A stretch of DNA of 64,000 bases, taken from contig JAKFFE010000017.1 of NCBI GenBank assembly GCA_036675345.1, positions 310,001-374,000 on the forward strand. Direction: 5' to 3'. Position numbers and translations under genes: made by a program. This document shows positions 50,702 through 59,312 of the stretch, piece after piece. Origin of the DNA: JALYOC01 sp036675345 (GTDB lineage Bacteria; Myxococcota; Myxococcia; Myxococcales; Myxococcaceae). Each line of letters starts with the position of its first letter. The stretch's first letter is position 1. Below the pieces are notes generated by a model. That model was not told the DNA's origin. It was given only the letters and a program-made list of their open reading frames with translations, and ran no database searches.

Positions 50702-51529
50702 TCAGAAGGTGTATTTGACCCGCGGGAAGATGGCCACGGTGGGGATGTTGGCCCCCAGCACGTAGCGGCCCAGCACGTCCGCACCGACGCTGAAGTGATC
50801 CATGGCGGTGGCGTACTCCACCCCGATCCCCGCCCCGACGTTGATCCCCTGGGCCTGGCCGGAGACCGGCTCCGGATCGAGCAGGGTGTAGCCGGCCACC
50901 ACCTTGGGGGTCAGATAGAAGCGGTTCCCCAACCGGTGCAGGTAGGTCAAGGAGGCGTCAAAGAAGGTCACGGTGAAGGCGTCGCTGCGGGCGCAGGCGC
51001 CGCCCACCCTCCCGGCGAAGCAGTTGAAGGCATTGGAGCCGAAGGCCACGTGGGCGCCCACCGCCAGGAAGTCGAACAGGTCGTAGCCCAGCCCCAGCTG
51101 CACGTAGCTCTGGGCGTTGGAGTACTGATCGTTGCCTCCCAGGGTGAAGAAGGTCCCCAGGTTGGTGTCGGTGTAGAAGCCGCGGCGGACCACCAGCGGC
51201 CGTCCCTGGGTGGGACCGCGCGCGGTGACCGCCTGGGGCGCTGGCCCCAGCTGGGCCGACTCCAGCTCCGGCGCCAGGGCGGGCGGAGGCGCCACCGCCA
51301 GCGCGTCTGCGCCGGGGTCCGCCTCCGGGCCCGGCTGCTCCGCCGGGGCGGCCTGCCCGTCCGGAGAGGCCTGCTTCGCCGGAGCGCCCTGCACCGCCGG
51401 CGCGCCCTGCTCCACCGAAGCGGCCTGCACCGACGCGGCCGCGGAGGACTCCTCCCCCGCCGGCAGGGACTGCGCACCTGCGCTCATCGAAAGGACCAGC
51501 GCCGAGATTTTCAGAACGTTGCTTCGCAC
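50702..51529 (-). CDS. gltH: GltH/CglE-like outer-membrane barrel of the gliding complex
   Basis: 275 residues. Signal peptide MRSNVLKISALVLSMSAGAQ, then an 80-residue disordered Ala/Pro/Glu/Gln segment with degenerate PAVQGAPAKQA repeats, then a ~175-residue beta-barrel (GFYTDTNLGTFFTLGGND, SYVQLGLGYDLFDFLAVGAHVAFG, FFDASLTYLHRLGNRFYLTPKVVAGYTLL, INVGAGIGVEYAT, FSVGADVLGRYVLG) ending VAIFPRVKYTF, with the terminal Phe expected for outer-membrane insertion. The position directly after gltG matches the CglE/GltH or NfsH position in Myxococcus; the name is by synteny and fold, not by direct comparison. Confidence 0.65.
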   Translation of the reverse strand: MRSNVLKISALVLSMSAGAQSLPAGEESSAAASVQAASVEQGAPAVQGAPAKQASPDGQAAPAEQPGPEADPGADALAVAPPPALAPELESAQLGPAPQAVTARGPTQGRPLVVRRGFYTDTNLGTFFTLGGNDQYSNAQSYVQLGLGYDLFDFLAVGAHVAFGSNAFNCFAGRVGGACARSDAFTVTFFDASLTYLHRLGNRFYLTPKVVAGYTLLDPEPVSGQAQGINVGAGIGVEYATAMDHFSVGADVLGRYVLGANIPTVAIFPRVKYTF

Positions 51530-51666
51530 ACCCGCCTCCAGATTCCCTGCCCGCCTGCCTCAACTGAATACGGCGGCGCGAGGTCCCTTTCGCGCCGCCG
51601 CCCAAGTTATGCCTGTCCCGCGCGGCGACCAGCCCCCCGGCCGATCTTCCGCGCGGGATTGAACGT

Positions 51667-53559
51667 CTAGTTCCCGGCCTTCTTGAACACCCAGGGGAAG
51701 GTGACGTTGACCACGCCACCGCCCGGCACCTCGGGGAACTTCCAGCGCATGATCCGGCTGAGCATGCACTGCTCGGCGGGAGCGCTGCCCAGGGTGCTCT
51801 CGGTCACCTTGTTCTCGGTGACGCTGCCGTCGGGCCCGATCACCCAGGAGACGGCCACCTTGCCGGCCAGGCCGGGGGTGCGGTTGAGCTCGGACTCGTA
51901 GCAGTACTTGATCTCCTGCTGGTGCTGCCGGATGACCCGGGCGATCACCTCCTTGGAGAGGCCGCCCACCACGGTGGTCTTGCCGGGGACCACGGTCACC
52001 GTCTGGTGTCCCTTGCCGCCCAGGTCCAGCCCGCTGCCACCGGCGCCACGGCCGGTGCCGTTGGTGCCCAGCCCGCCCAGGCCCAGCCCGGTGCCGCCGC
52101 CGCCGGTGCCGCTGCCGCGCGAGCCCAGCCCGCCCAGGCCCTTGGCGTCACCGATCCCCGCGCCGCCCTTGAGGCCGCCCATGGCGGTGTTGATCCCCGA
52201 ACCCAGCCCGCCCGGCCCCATCACGTCCGAGGTCGCGCCGCGCTTGCCGCCCAGCGCGGCCAGCAACCCGGAGCTGAGGACCTTCTGGCGATCCTTCTCC
52301 TTCTTGTTCGGGTCCACCACCGGGCTGCCCTTCTTGGAGGGATCCGCATCCACCTTCTCTGCCTGCAGCCGGCCGGCCTTGCCCTCCTCCTCCTTGGCCT
52401 TGGCGCCCTCCTCGGCGCCGGACTTCTCCTCCGCCCGCGCCTTGGGGGCGGGGGGAGGCGGCGGAGGCGGCGCCTTCTTGATCAAGAGCGCCACCGCGCG
52501 GTTGCGGTTGGAGTCGTCCATGGTGTCGGCGACGTTCTCGGTGTTCCGCGGGATCAGCAGCATCGCGGCCAGGAAGGCGGCGGCCAGCATCACCGTCATC
52601 ACCGTGACCTTGAGGAACTGGTAGTCGCCCTCGGCCGGGTTCTTGGCCTTGATGTGCGGCGGCGGGGTCACGTGCCGGAGCAGGAAGGAGACGTTCTCCA
52701 GGTCCACCCGGACCTTCTCATGCAGCCCCACCTCGAAGGTGCGGCCGGCGCCGATCCGGCGGGCGGAGTCCCCCAACACCTCCACCTTGGCCCCCGGGGG
52801 GAGGTTGAGGGACAGCTTGCCGCCCTTGCTGGTGGCCAGGGTGAAGCTGTCTCCCACCGCGGGCGAGAAGACATGGAACTCGTTCTTGCGGCCCTCGCCG
52901 ATGGTGACCGGGAAGCCGTCTCCGTAGTGCTGCACCCCCAGGAGCTGATCGCCCCAGGCCAGCGCCACCTGCAGGGCGTGGGTCCCCAGCTGGGGAGGCT
53001 GCGCCGCCATCGCCCCGGCCAGGGGGAAGGGGCCGCGCAGATCCAGCCGGGCCTCCGGGGCCGCCACCCGCGCCGAGGCCGGAGCCTGCGCGGCCGGAGC
53101 CTCGGGGAGCCGCGGAGCGACCCTGGGCGCCGCGGCGATGGCGCTGCGCAGCTCCACCCGGTTGTTGGAGAAGTCGAAGTCGTTGCGCCCGGTGGGAGCG
53201 GGGGCCGGCCGCGGGGCCGCCACCTCCACCCGGGCCGGGGCGGCGCGCCCGAAGACGACCTCCACCCGCGAACGACCGACGTTGATCACATCCCCCGATG
53301 CCACCCGGGTGGGCGCGAGGATGGCCGCGTTGCCGATCCGCGAGCCGTGCTCACTGCCCAGGTCGATGGCCTTGATCGCCCCGTCCTTCTCCACCTTCAA
53401 CATCAGGTGGAGCGGGGAGACCTGGGGATCCGGAATCAGGATCGCGGCCCCCGGACCGGACCCCAGGATCAGGTTCTCCTGCTCGAGCTTGGACTCCTGG
53501 ACACTGCCGTCCGGAGTAATGATTCGAATCGTGACTGGATGGTTGCTGCTGTTGCTCAT
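51667..53559 (-). CDS. gltG: GltG-like protein: FHA domain, TM helix, TonB-type C-terminal domain
   Basis: 630 residues spanning the envelope. Residues ~5-95 are an FHA domain (LILGSGPGAAI, VSPLHLMLKVEKDG, DLGSEHGSRIGN). A second beta region follows at ~180-300. One membrane helix (~318-336, MTVMLAAAFLAAMLLI) leads into a Pro/Lys/Glu-rich linker (APPPPPPPAPKAR-like), a Gly-rich segment with GLGGLG repeats, and a C-terminal AgmX/TonB-like domain (EVIARVIRQHQQEIKYCYESELNRTPGLAGKVAVSWVIGPDGSV in pieces). In M. xanthus GltG couples the AglRQS proton-motive-force motor to the outer-membrane complex. Start ATG 53557-53559 gives the FHA domain directly; upstream in-frame residues are leader shadow. 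Confidence 0.85.
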   Translation of the reverse strand: MSNSSNHPVTIRIITPDGSVQESKLEQENLILGSGPGAAILIPDPQVSPLHLMLKVEKDGAIKAIDLGSEHGSRIGNAAILAPTRVASGDVINVGRSRVEVVFGRAAPARVEVAAPRPAPAPTGRNDFDFSNNRVELRSAIAAAPRVAPRLPEAPAAQAPASARVAAPEARLDLRGPFPLAGAMAAQPPQLGTHALQVALAWGDQLLGVQHYGDGFPVTIGEGRKNEFHVFSPAVGDSFTLATSKGGKLSLNLPPGAKVEVLGDSARRIGAGRTFEVGLHEKVRVDLENVSFLLRHVTPPPHIKAKNPAEGDYQFLKVTVMTVMLAAAFLAAMLLIPRNTENVADTMDDSNRNRAVALLIKKAPPPPPPPAPKARAEEKSGAEEGAKAKEEEGKAGRLQAEKVDADPSKKGSPVVDPNKKEKDRQKVLSSGLLAALGGKRGATSDVMGPGGLGSGINTAMGGLKGGAGIGDAKGLGGLGSRGSGTGGGGTGLGLGGLGTNGTGRGAGGSGLDLGGKGHQTVTVVPGKTTVVGGLSKEVIARVIRQHQQEIKYCYESELNRTPGLAGKVAVSWVIGPDGSVTENKVTESTLGSAPAEQCMLSRIMRWKFPEVPGGGVVNVTFPWVFKKAGN

Positions 53560-53604
53560 GAACTTCCCCCGCCTCCCCAATTCCCCGCCGCCGTCATCCA
53601 CGCC

Positions 53605-53868
53605 CTAGAGGGCGTCCACAGACTTCTGAAGTTCTGGTTGGAAATTCGCTCGAAGCTTGATCCGGCTGGGAAACCCCGCCTTGGGCCGGTTCAGCACGTA
53701 GGACCCCTCCGGCTTGGTGAGGTCGCCCTCCACCTCCACGTCGGTGAAGTCGACCACCGTCTTCTTCCGGTAGACCGTCTTGTCCGCCTCGCGGATGACC
53801 TTCTGGGCCATCGCGGGAGCCGAGAGGCCCACCGTCATCACCGCCGCCGCCGCAATCAATCGCTTCAT
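53605..53868 (-). CDS. gltF: GltF/CglF-like small periplasmic protein
   Basis: 87 residues. Signal peptide MKRLIAAAAVMTVGLSAPAMA, then a short domain KVIREADKTVYRKKTVVDFTDVEVEGDLTKPEGSYVLNRPKAGFPSRIKLRANFQPELQKS (in two halves), whose KTVVDF-x-V-x-GDLxKPxGxY pattern recurs in myxobacterial motility clusters. In M. xanthus the equivalent small periplasmic gene lies between gltE and gltG, as here. Start ATG 53866-53868 has AGGAGAGGG upstream. Name by position and pattern. Confidence 0.72.
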   Translation of the reverse strand: MKRLIAAAAVMTVGLSAPAMAQKVIREADKTVYRKKTVVDFTDVEVEGDLTKPEGSYVLNRPKAGFPSRIKLRANFQPELQKSVDAL

Positions 53869-54073
53869 CAACTGCCCTCTCCTCAAAGCTGCTGCTTGGA
53901 AGGACAACTGCGCTCGTCCCGCTGTTCTCGCCGCTTCGCCAGGCCGCCCTGAAAACTTTTTCACCCACCGCGCCTACCGCTTTACCCCTTTTTACTGCCT
54001 CGCCCCGCTGCCCGCCCGGTGGGGCCATTCGCACCGGGGTACATCTGCACGTTCCTTGCCGGAACCTTGTCGC

Positions 54074-55636
54074 CTACTGGGCGTTGGCGGGGCCCGGATT
54101 CCCAGCGGCGGCTTCCTGAGACGCCGGAGCCTGGCCGGTGACGCCCTGGGGCGCCCCGGCGCCACCCGAGGACGACTGCGGAGCCGTCCCCTCGGTGGCC
54201 GCGCCACCGGTGGCCGGGAGCTCCGGCTGGGCGGAGACCGGCGCGGCGCCCACCGCCGCCTCCGGAGCGACGGCTGCGTCCGGCGAAACGGTCCCTTCCG
54301 GCGCGGCGGCCTCAGGCGCGACATTCCCTTCCGGTGCTGCGGCCGCGGCGTCCGGCGCGACAGCGCCTTCGGGAGCCCCGGCGTCCGGCGCCGACTGCAC
54401 CCCTTCTGCCCCCGGGGGAGGCGTCTGCGCCTGCTGGGCGGCCTGGGCCTTCATCGCCAGCAGTGACTTGATCTTCCCCTCGATCGCCGGGTGCTCCTTG
54501 GCGGCGGTGGAGGGCAGCGCCTTGCACTTCTCCAGGAAGACCAGCGCCCGGTCCCAGCCCGCCTTGTCCGCGCTGTAGGCCCAGCCGGCGCCACAGGTGG
54601 CCTCGGCGGCGTCACCCTGCAGCGCCAGCACCCGCTCGTAGGCCTCGCCGGCCAGGATCGCCTTCTGGGGATCGCGCGCCTTGAGCCCCTCCAGCGCGTA
54701 GGCCAGGTACAAGTTGGCCTCCGCCGACTTCGGCTCCTGCGCCAGCGCCTTCTGGAACGACGTCTCGGCGGTGCCGTAGTCCCGGTGGCTCAGCGCCATC
54801 GCCCCGATGTTCAGGTGCCCAGGGACGAAGCGGTCATCCAGCGACACCGCCTTCTGGAAGAAGCCCAGCGCCCGGGGCTTGTCGCCCATCTTCAGGTAGA
54901 TCAGCCCCAGGTTGTTGTAGAGGCCCGGATCCTTCTCGTCCTGCTTGAGCGCCTGGAAGGAGATGAACTCCGCCAGCCGGTACTGCTGCTGATCGTAATA
55001 GACCAGCGCCAGGTTCTTGTAGGCCGCGGCGTTGGACGGGTTGCGGCTGAGCGACTTGCGCGCCGCCGCCTCCGCCTGCTCGTACTGCTTCAGATCGCGG
55101 TGGGCCACGGTGAGGTTGTTGAGCAGCGCGGAGTCGAACTCCCGCCCCGGCTCGGCCAGCGCCTTCTGGTACAGCGCCACCGCCTCCTTCGCCTGGCCCT
55201 CGCGCCGCAGCAGCTCCCCCAGGTTCAACACCGAGGGACGGTGGCGGGGGTCACGCTCCAGGGCCTGGCGGTAGGCCTGCTTGGCCTCTGCACCCTGCCC
55301 CTGCTTCTCCGCGATCACCCCCAGGTTGAAGCGGGTGGGCGCGTGCTCGGGGGAGACCTTGAGCACCTCCTGGAAGGAGGCCGCGGCCTCCTCCAGCTTG
55401 CCGGCCTCGTAGGCCGCTACCGCGGCGGTGAAGTCCTCCCGCGCCGCCTTGGGCAGGCCCGTGGCCGGAGCCTCCGCCGCCGTCTCCTCGGCCGAAGCGG
55501 GCACCGGCACCGGCACCGGCACCTCCAGGGCCAGCGCCGGCGGGGCCTCGCGCGTCGCCGCGGTGGAGGAGGTGGCACAGCCGGCCAGCATCAGTCCCGC
55601 GATGGCGCCCACCAGCGCGCCCAGACTCCGAACCAT
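54074..55636 (-). CDS. gltE: GltE-like TPR lipoprotein
   Basis: 520 residues. Lipobox in MVRSLGALVGAIAGLMLAGC, then VPVPVPVP-type linker, then about nine TPR repeats (EHAPTRFNLGVIAEKQGQ, PRHRPSVLNLGELLRREGQ, SALLNNLTVAHRDLKQYEQAEAAARKS, NAAAYKNLALVYYDQQQYRLAEF, DPGLYNNLGLIYLKMGDKPRALGFF and so on), and an acidic Ala/Pro/Glu tail with AAPEGxVxP repeats. In M. xanthus GltE (AglT) is an outer-membrane-anchored periplasmic TPR lipoprotein of the gliding complex. I chose ATG 55634-55636 for the lipoprotein signal; a GTG at 55690 overlapping the gltD stop is possible. Confidence 0.85.
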   Translation of the reverse strand: MVRSLGALVGAIAGLMLAGCATSSTAATREAPPALALEVPVPVPVPASAEETAAEAPATGLPKAAREDFTAAVAAYEAGKLEEAAASFQEVLKVSPEHAPTRFNLGVIAEKQGQGAEAKQAYRQALERDPRHRPSVLNLGELLRREGQAKEAVALYQKALAEPGREFDSALLNNLTVAHRDLKQYEQAEAAARKSLSRNPSNAAAYKNLALVYYDQQQYRLAEFISFQALKQDEKDPGLYNNLGLIYLKMGDKPRALGFFQKAVSLDDRFVPGHLNIGAMALSHRDYGTAETSFQKALAQEPKSAEANLYLAYALEGLKARDPQKAILAGEAYERVLALQGDAAEATCGAGWAYSADKAGWDRALVFLEKCKALPSTAAKEHPAIEGKIKSLLAMKAQAAQQAQTPPPGAEGVQSAPDAGAPEGAVAPDAAAAAPEGNVAPEAAAPEGTVSPDAAVAPEAAVGAAPVSAQPELPATGGAATEGTAPQSSSGGAGAPQGVTGQAPASQEAAAGNPGPANAQ

Positions 55637-55686
55637 CTTTCCGCTCCTCCCGTCCATCCCCGGCCTTCCCCTTCCGAACCCTGGCT

Positions 55687-58600
55687 TCACAGCGCCCCTC
55701 CCATCGCGGTGGGGGTCGTCGCCTCTGGACCCGCGGCGCCCTCCGGCTGCTTGCCCGAGGCGGGCGGCGCCCCAAGCTGCGGATCCACCGCCATCGCGCC
55801 GGCCCCGGCGGGCTCGCGGACGATCGGCGAGGTGGCCAGGTACTCTGCGCCACGGAACTCCACCTGCCTGACCTGCGCGTAGGCGCCGGGGCGGTAGCTG
55901 TTGAGCTTCTCCTGCGCCTGGAACACCCAGTCGCTGTAGAGCTTGAGTTCGTAGGACTTCTCCAGCGCCTTCTCGAAGGCCTCGATCGCCTTCTCCTCCA
56001 CCGGCGCCGCCAGCCCCTCGATCTCGCCGCGGTACATCGCCTCCTGCTCCTCATCCAGCCCGCGCGGGGTGGGCGACTCCAGGATGTTCTTGGCCAGGTC
56101 CTCGTAGGCCAGGCCGATCCGGGTCAGGGCGGCGATGGCCTGGGTTCCGGCGCCCAGGGAGATCACCTCCACGTAGGCCTTCTCCAGTTCGGCCAGCCGC
56201 TTCTGCTTGGCCTTCAGGTCCCGCTGCAGGGTCCCCAGCCGGTTGAGTTTGATCTGCTGGAACTGGACGAAGCGCGGCTCCACCTGGGCGAAGCGGGCCT
56301 GCGCATAGTGGGTCAGCGCGGACAGCTCCTCCTTCGCCGGGGCGGGCAGCTGGGTCCAGGCGCGGACCAGCTCCGTCTCGGCGCGCTCGGCCTCGCCCTT
56401 GCGACCGGCCTGGCGCAGGACGTTGAGCTGGCCATAGCGGGCCTGGAACTGCTGCGCCGGCTCCGCCTTCTTCGCGTACCGCTGCTGGAAGTCGGCGTAG
56501 GCCCGGTTGGCCTCCGACCACTTCTGATCCTTCTCGTAGAGGCTGGCCACCCGCAGGGCGATCGCCGGGGCATCGGCGCGATCCGGGAACTGCTTGAGGT
56601 AGCCGCGGAAGGAGGCCACCGCCTTCTCGTGCTGACCCAGGCCCTCCCACCACAGGCCGGCGTTGAACCGCGCGTCCGCCACCCAGCTCTCGGACTCCTT
56701 GAGCAGCTCCTCTTCGGTGGCCTTGCGCTCGGTCAGCTCCTTCACCGTCTCCTCCGAAGCCTTCTTGCCCTTCGCCTCCTGCAGCTTCTTCTTCAAGGAC
56801 TCGAAGGCCGCGCGGCGGCGATCCTGGGAGGCCAGGAAGGCCTCGTTCATCTGCGCCGAGCGCTGGAAGTCGGCGGTGACCTCGTACAGCTTGGCCAGGG
56901 TGAAGCGGACCTTGGGCTCCAGCGGAGAGCCGGAGTGCAGCTGCAGCGCGCGCTCACCGGTCAAGATGGCGCGGTCCAGCTGACCGGCGTCGCGGAACAG
57001 CAGCATCGCGTAGGTCATGGCCCGATCCGCGGTCTTGGCCTTCGGGTAGGCCTCCACGAACTTCAAGAACTGCTCGGCGGCCACCAGCGGCTGCTGGTTC
57101 TTCTTGTTCACCACCTCGTCGATCCACTTGTAGCTGGAGCCCTCCAGCACCCCGCCCACCCGCTGGGCGAACTCGCTGCCCGGCTTGGCCAGCTTGGCGT
57201 TGGTCAGGAAGCGGGCCGAGGCATCGCGCAGCTCCTCCCAGCGCTCCTGGCCCTCCATCACGAACATCGTCAGGTCCGCCGCCTCCCGGGCCCGCTCCTC
57301 CTCCGGCCATCGGGAGATCAGCTCCGCGAAGCGCTTCTCCGCCTCCGGGAAGTGGTTCTTGTCGAAGTAGATCAGCGCGGCGTTGGCGCGGATCTCCACC
57401 TCGTCCTTCTGCTCGCGCAGCGCAGGATCCAGCCGGGCATAGGCGTCGCTGGCGGCCACCATCTTCTGCTCGAAGCGGGTCAGGGCCACCGGCTGGGCAC
57501 GCACATCGCGCTTGATCCCCTTGCCCAGCTTGGACATCCCGCCCTTGTCCTTGTCCTCGCGGATCTTCTGTCCGTCCTTGAGGACGGTGGCGGTCAGCTC
57601 GCCCCGCTCGATCTTGATCAGCTTGTCGTAGGCGAGGATCGCGGAGAAGGCGGCGATCTTCCGGTACTCCTCCTTGGCCAGATCGCGGGCCTCGGGGCGA
57701 TCGGGGACCTTGAAGGCCACCACCCGATCATAGGCATCCGCGGACGCCTCCCACTCCTCCAGGCCCCACAGGATCTGCGCGTAGTAGAACATCATGTTGA
57801 ACGCGTAGTCGGAGACGAACTCCGGGTCCTCGCTGGTGGAGAACGCGGTGATGTACTGGCGGTACAGGTCCCGGGTCAGCCGGTAGGTGTTCACCTGGTC
57901 CGTCTTCTGGGCCTCGGTGTGGTACTCGGTGACGATCTTCCGGGTGGCCTCCTCGCCGACGCTGAAGGCCTCGCGCAGCACCGTTCGATCCTTCAAGTTG
58001 GCCTTCCACCACTCTCCGCCCGGACGGTAGGTCTCGGCCAGGGCCTTGACCTCCTTCTTCACCGAGTCCCGCTGCCGTAGCTGCTCGAAGTTGGCGACGA
58101 TCGCCTCCTGGAACGCGGGCGCCTGGGGACGCATCGGGTCCTCGGAGATCAGCTTCTTGAACACCTGGGTGGAGTGGTCGTAGTAGCCGGCCTCGGAGAG
58201 CTGCCCGCCCAGCTTGGCCACCAGCTTCGAACGCCGCGGCTCCTCCGCCTTGCTGTTGAAGTAGGCGACTGCCTGATTGGGCTGATCCAGCTTGGTGTAG
58301 AAGAGGACCGCGTCCGCCAGCGCCTCGTTGCGCAGGTCGACCATCCCCTGGCCGTGACTCTGGGCGTAGTCCACCACCTGGTGGAGCTTGGCCAGGCCCT
58401 TCTCGTAGGCGTTGTAGTTGAAGTCGCACCAGGCCAGCTTGTAGAGCGCGTAGGAGTAGATCTTGGGGACCTTGCTGCGCAGCGCCTTCTGGAAGTTGGC
58501 GGTGGCCTGCTCCAGCTTGTTGTTGTCGAAGTAGTAGTCGCCCAGCTGGACGTAGGTGTCCGGCACCAGCCTGGACTGGGGGTAGCGCTTGATCAGCTCC

Positions 58601-59157
58601 TCGTAGCGCTGGGCCGCCCGCGAGCGCAGCTGCGGGTCCTGCTTGGCGTCGGAGAGATCCTGGAGGTTGGAGCCCAGGGAGAACAGCACCTGGTCGGTCT
58701 TCTCGAACTTCGGGTGCTGGGAGAGGATCTCCTCGTACAGCGCCATGGTTCGCGCGCGGTGCTGCTCGCTCTCGCGGTGATCCACCTTGGGGGCGGTGAG
58801 GTTCTTCTCCCCCGCGGTCAGCCGCGCCTGGTACCGCTGGTAGGCCTGGTCGTTCTGCTGCTCCTCCTGGGCATAGAGGAACCGGAACTTCTCCCAGTAG
58901 TACTCGGAGAGCTGGAACAGCAGGTCCGGCCGCTGCGGATGATCGGCCTCGAACTTGGGGATGATGTCGTTCTCCAGCTGCGCGATCAGCTCATCCCGCT
59001 TCTGGTCCGCCAGCACCATCCGCCGCTCGCGGTCGATCTCCAGCGCGTACTTGAACTTCGGCCGGGCATCCTTGCCCGCGTCCAAGGACGCGTCCTTGGA
59101 CACCGCCACCGGCGTCCACACCAGAGCCACCAGCGCTACCCACCTCACCAAGCTCAT
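55687..59157 (-). CDS. gltD: GltD/AgmU-like large periplasmic TPR protein
   Basis: 1156 residues. Signal peptide MSLVRWVALVALVWTPVAVS, then a TPR/helical solenoid across the whole length (for example RPDLLFQLSEYYWEKFRFLYAQEEQQNDQ, SRLVPDTYVQLGDYYFDNNKLEQATANFQKALRSKVPKIYSYALYKLAWCDFN, EVEIRANAALIYFDKNHFPEAEKRFAELISRW). The fold, size and order (between gltC and gltE) match GltD of M. xanthus, a periplasmic protein that travels with the gliding machinery. Start ATG 59155-59157 has AGGAG upstream. It contains no enzymatic motif. Its stop is 50 bases before the chosen gltE start. Confidence 0.87.
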   Translation of the reverse strand: MSLVRWVALVALVWTPVAVSKDASLDAGKDARPKFKYALEIDRERRMVLADQKRDELIAQLENDIIPKFEADHPQRPDLLFQLSEYYWEKFRFLYAQEEQQNDQAYQRYQARLTAGEKNLTAPKVDHRESEQHRARTMALYEEILSQHPKFEKTDQVLFSLGSNLQDLSDAKQDPQLRSRAAQRYEELIKRYPQSRLVPDTYVQLGDYYFDNNKLEQATANFQKALRSKVPKIYSYALYKLAWCDFNYNAYEKGLAKLHQVVDYAQSHGQGMVDLRNEALADAVLFYTKLDQPNQAVAYFNSKAEEPRRSKLVAKLGGQLSEAGYYDHSTQVFKKLISEDPMRPQAPAFQEAIVANFEQLRQRDSVKKEVKALAETYRPGGEWWKANLKDRTVLREAFSVGEEATRKIVTEYHTEAQKTDQVNTYRLTRDLYRQYITAFSTSEDPEFVSDYAFNMMFYYAQILWGLEEWEASADAYDRVVAFKVPDRPEARDLAKEEYRKIAAFSAILAYDKLIKIERGELTATVLKDGQKIREDKDKGGMSKLGKGIKRDVRAQPVALTRFEQKMVAASDAYARLDPALREQKDEVEIRANAALIYFDKNHFPEAEKRFAELISRWPEEERAREAADLTMFVMEGQERWEELRDASARFLTNAKLAKPGSEFAQRVGGVLEGSSYKWIDEVVNKKNQQPLVAAEQFLKFVEAYPKAKTADRAMTYAMLLFRDAGQLDRAILTGERALQLHSGSPLEPKVRFTLAKLYEVTADFQRSAQMNEAFLASQDRRRAAFESLKKKLQEAKGKKASEETVKELTERKATEEELLKESESWVADARFNAGLWWEGLGQHEKAVASFRGYLKQFPDRADAPAIALRVASLYEKDQKWSEANRAYADFQQRYAKKAEPAQQFQARYGQLNVLRQAGRKGEAERAETELVRAWTQLPAPAKEELSALTHYAQARFAQVEPRFVQFQQIKLNRLGTLQRDLKAKQKRLAELEKAYVEVISLGAGTQAIAALTRIGLAYEDLAKNILESPTPRGLDEEQEAMYRGEIEGLAAPVEEKAIEAFEKALEKSYELKLYSDWVFQAQEKLNSYRPGAYAQVRQVEFRGAEYLATSPIVREPAGAGAMAVDPQLGAPPASGKQPEGAAGPEATTPTAMGGAL

Positions 59158-59312
59158 CGCCACTCCTGCCAGGGTCCCGAAGAAACGGTCGGCGCAACCT
59201 AGGAACCGGGGTGAAGGATTTCCAGCCCCCGGGGTCATTGGGTCGCTCCGGATCTGTTCGGCGGCCGATGCCCCCGCGCTGATCAGTAGAAAGTTCCGGA
59301 TTGCAGCCTTGG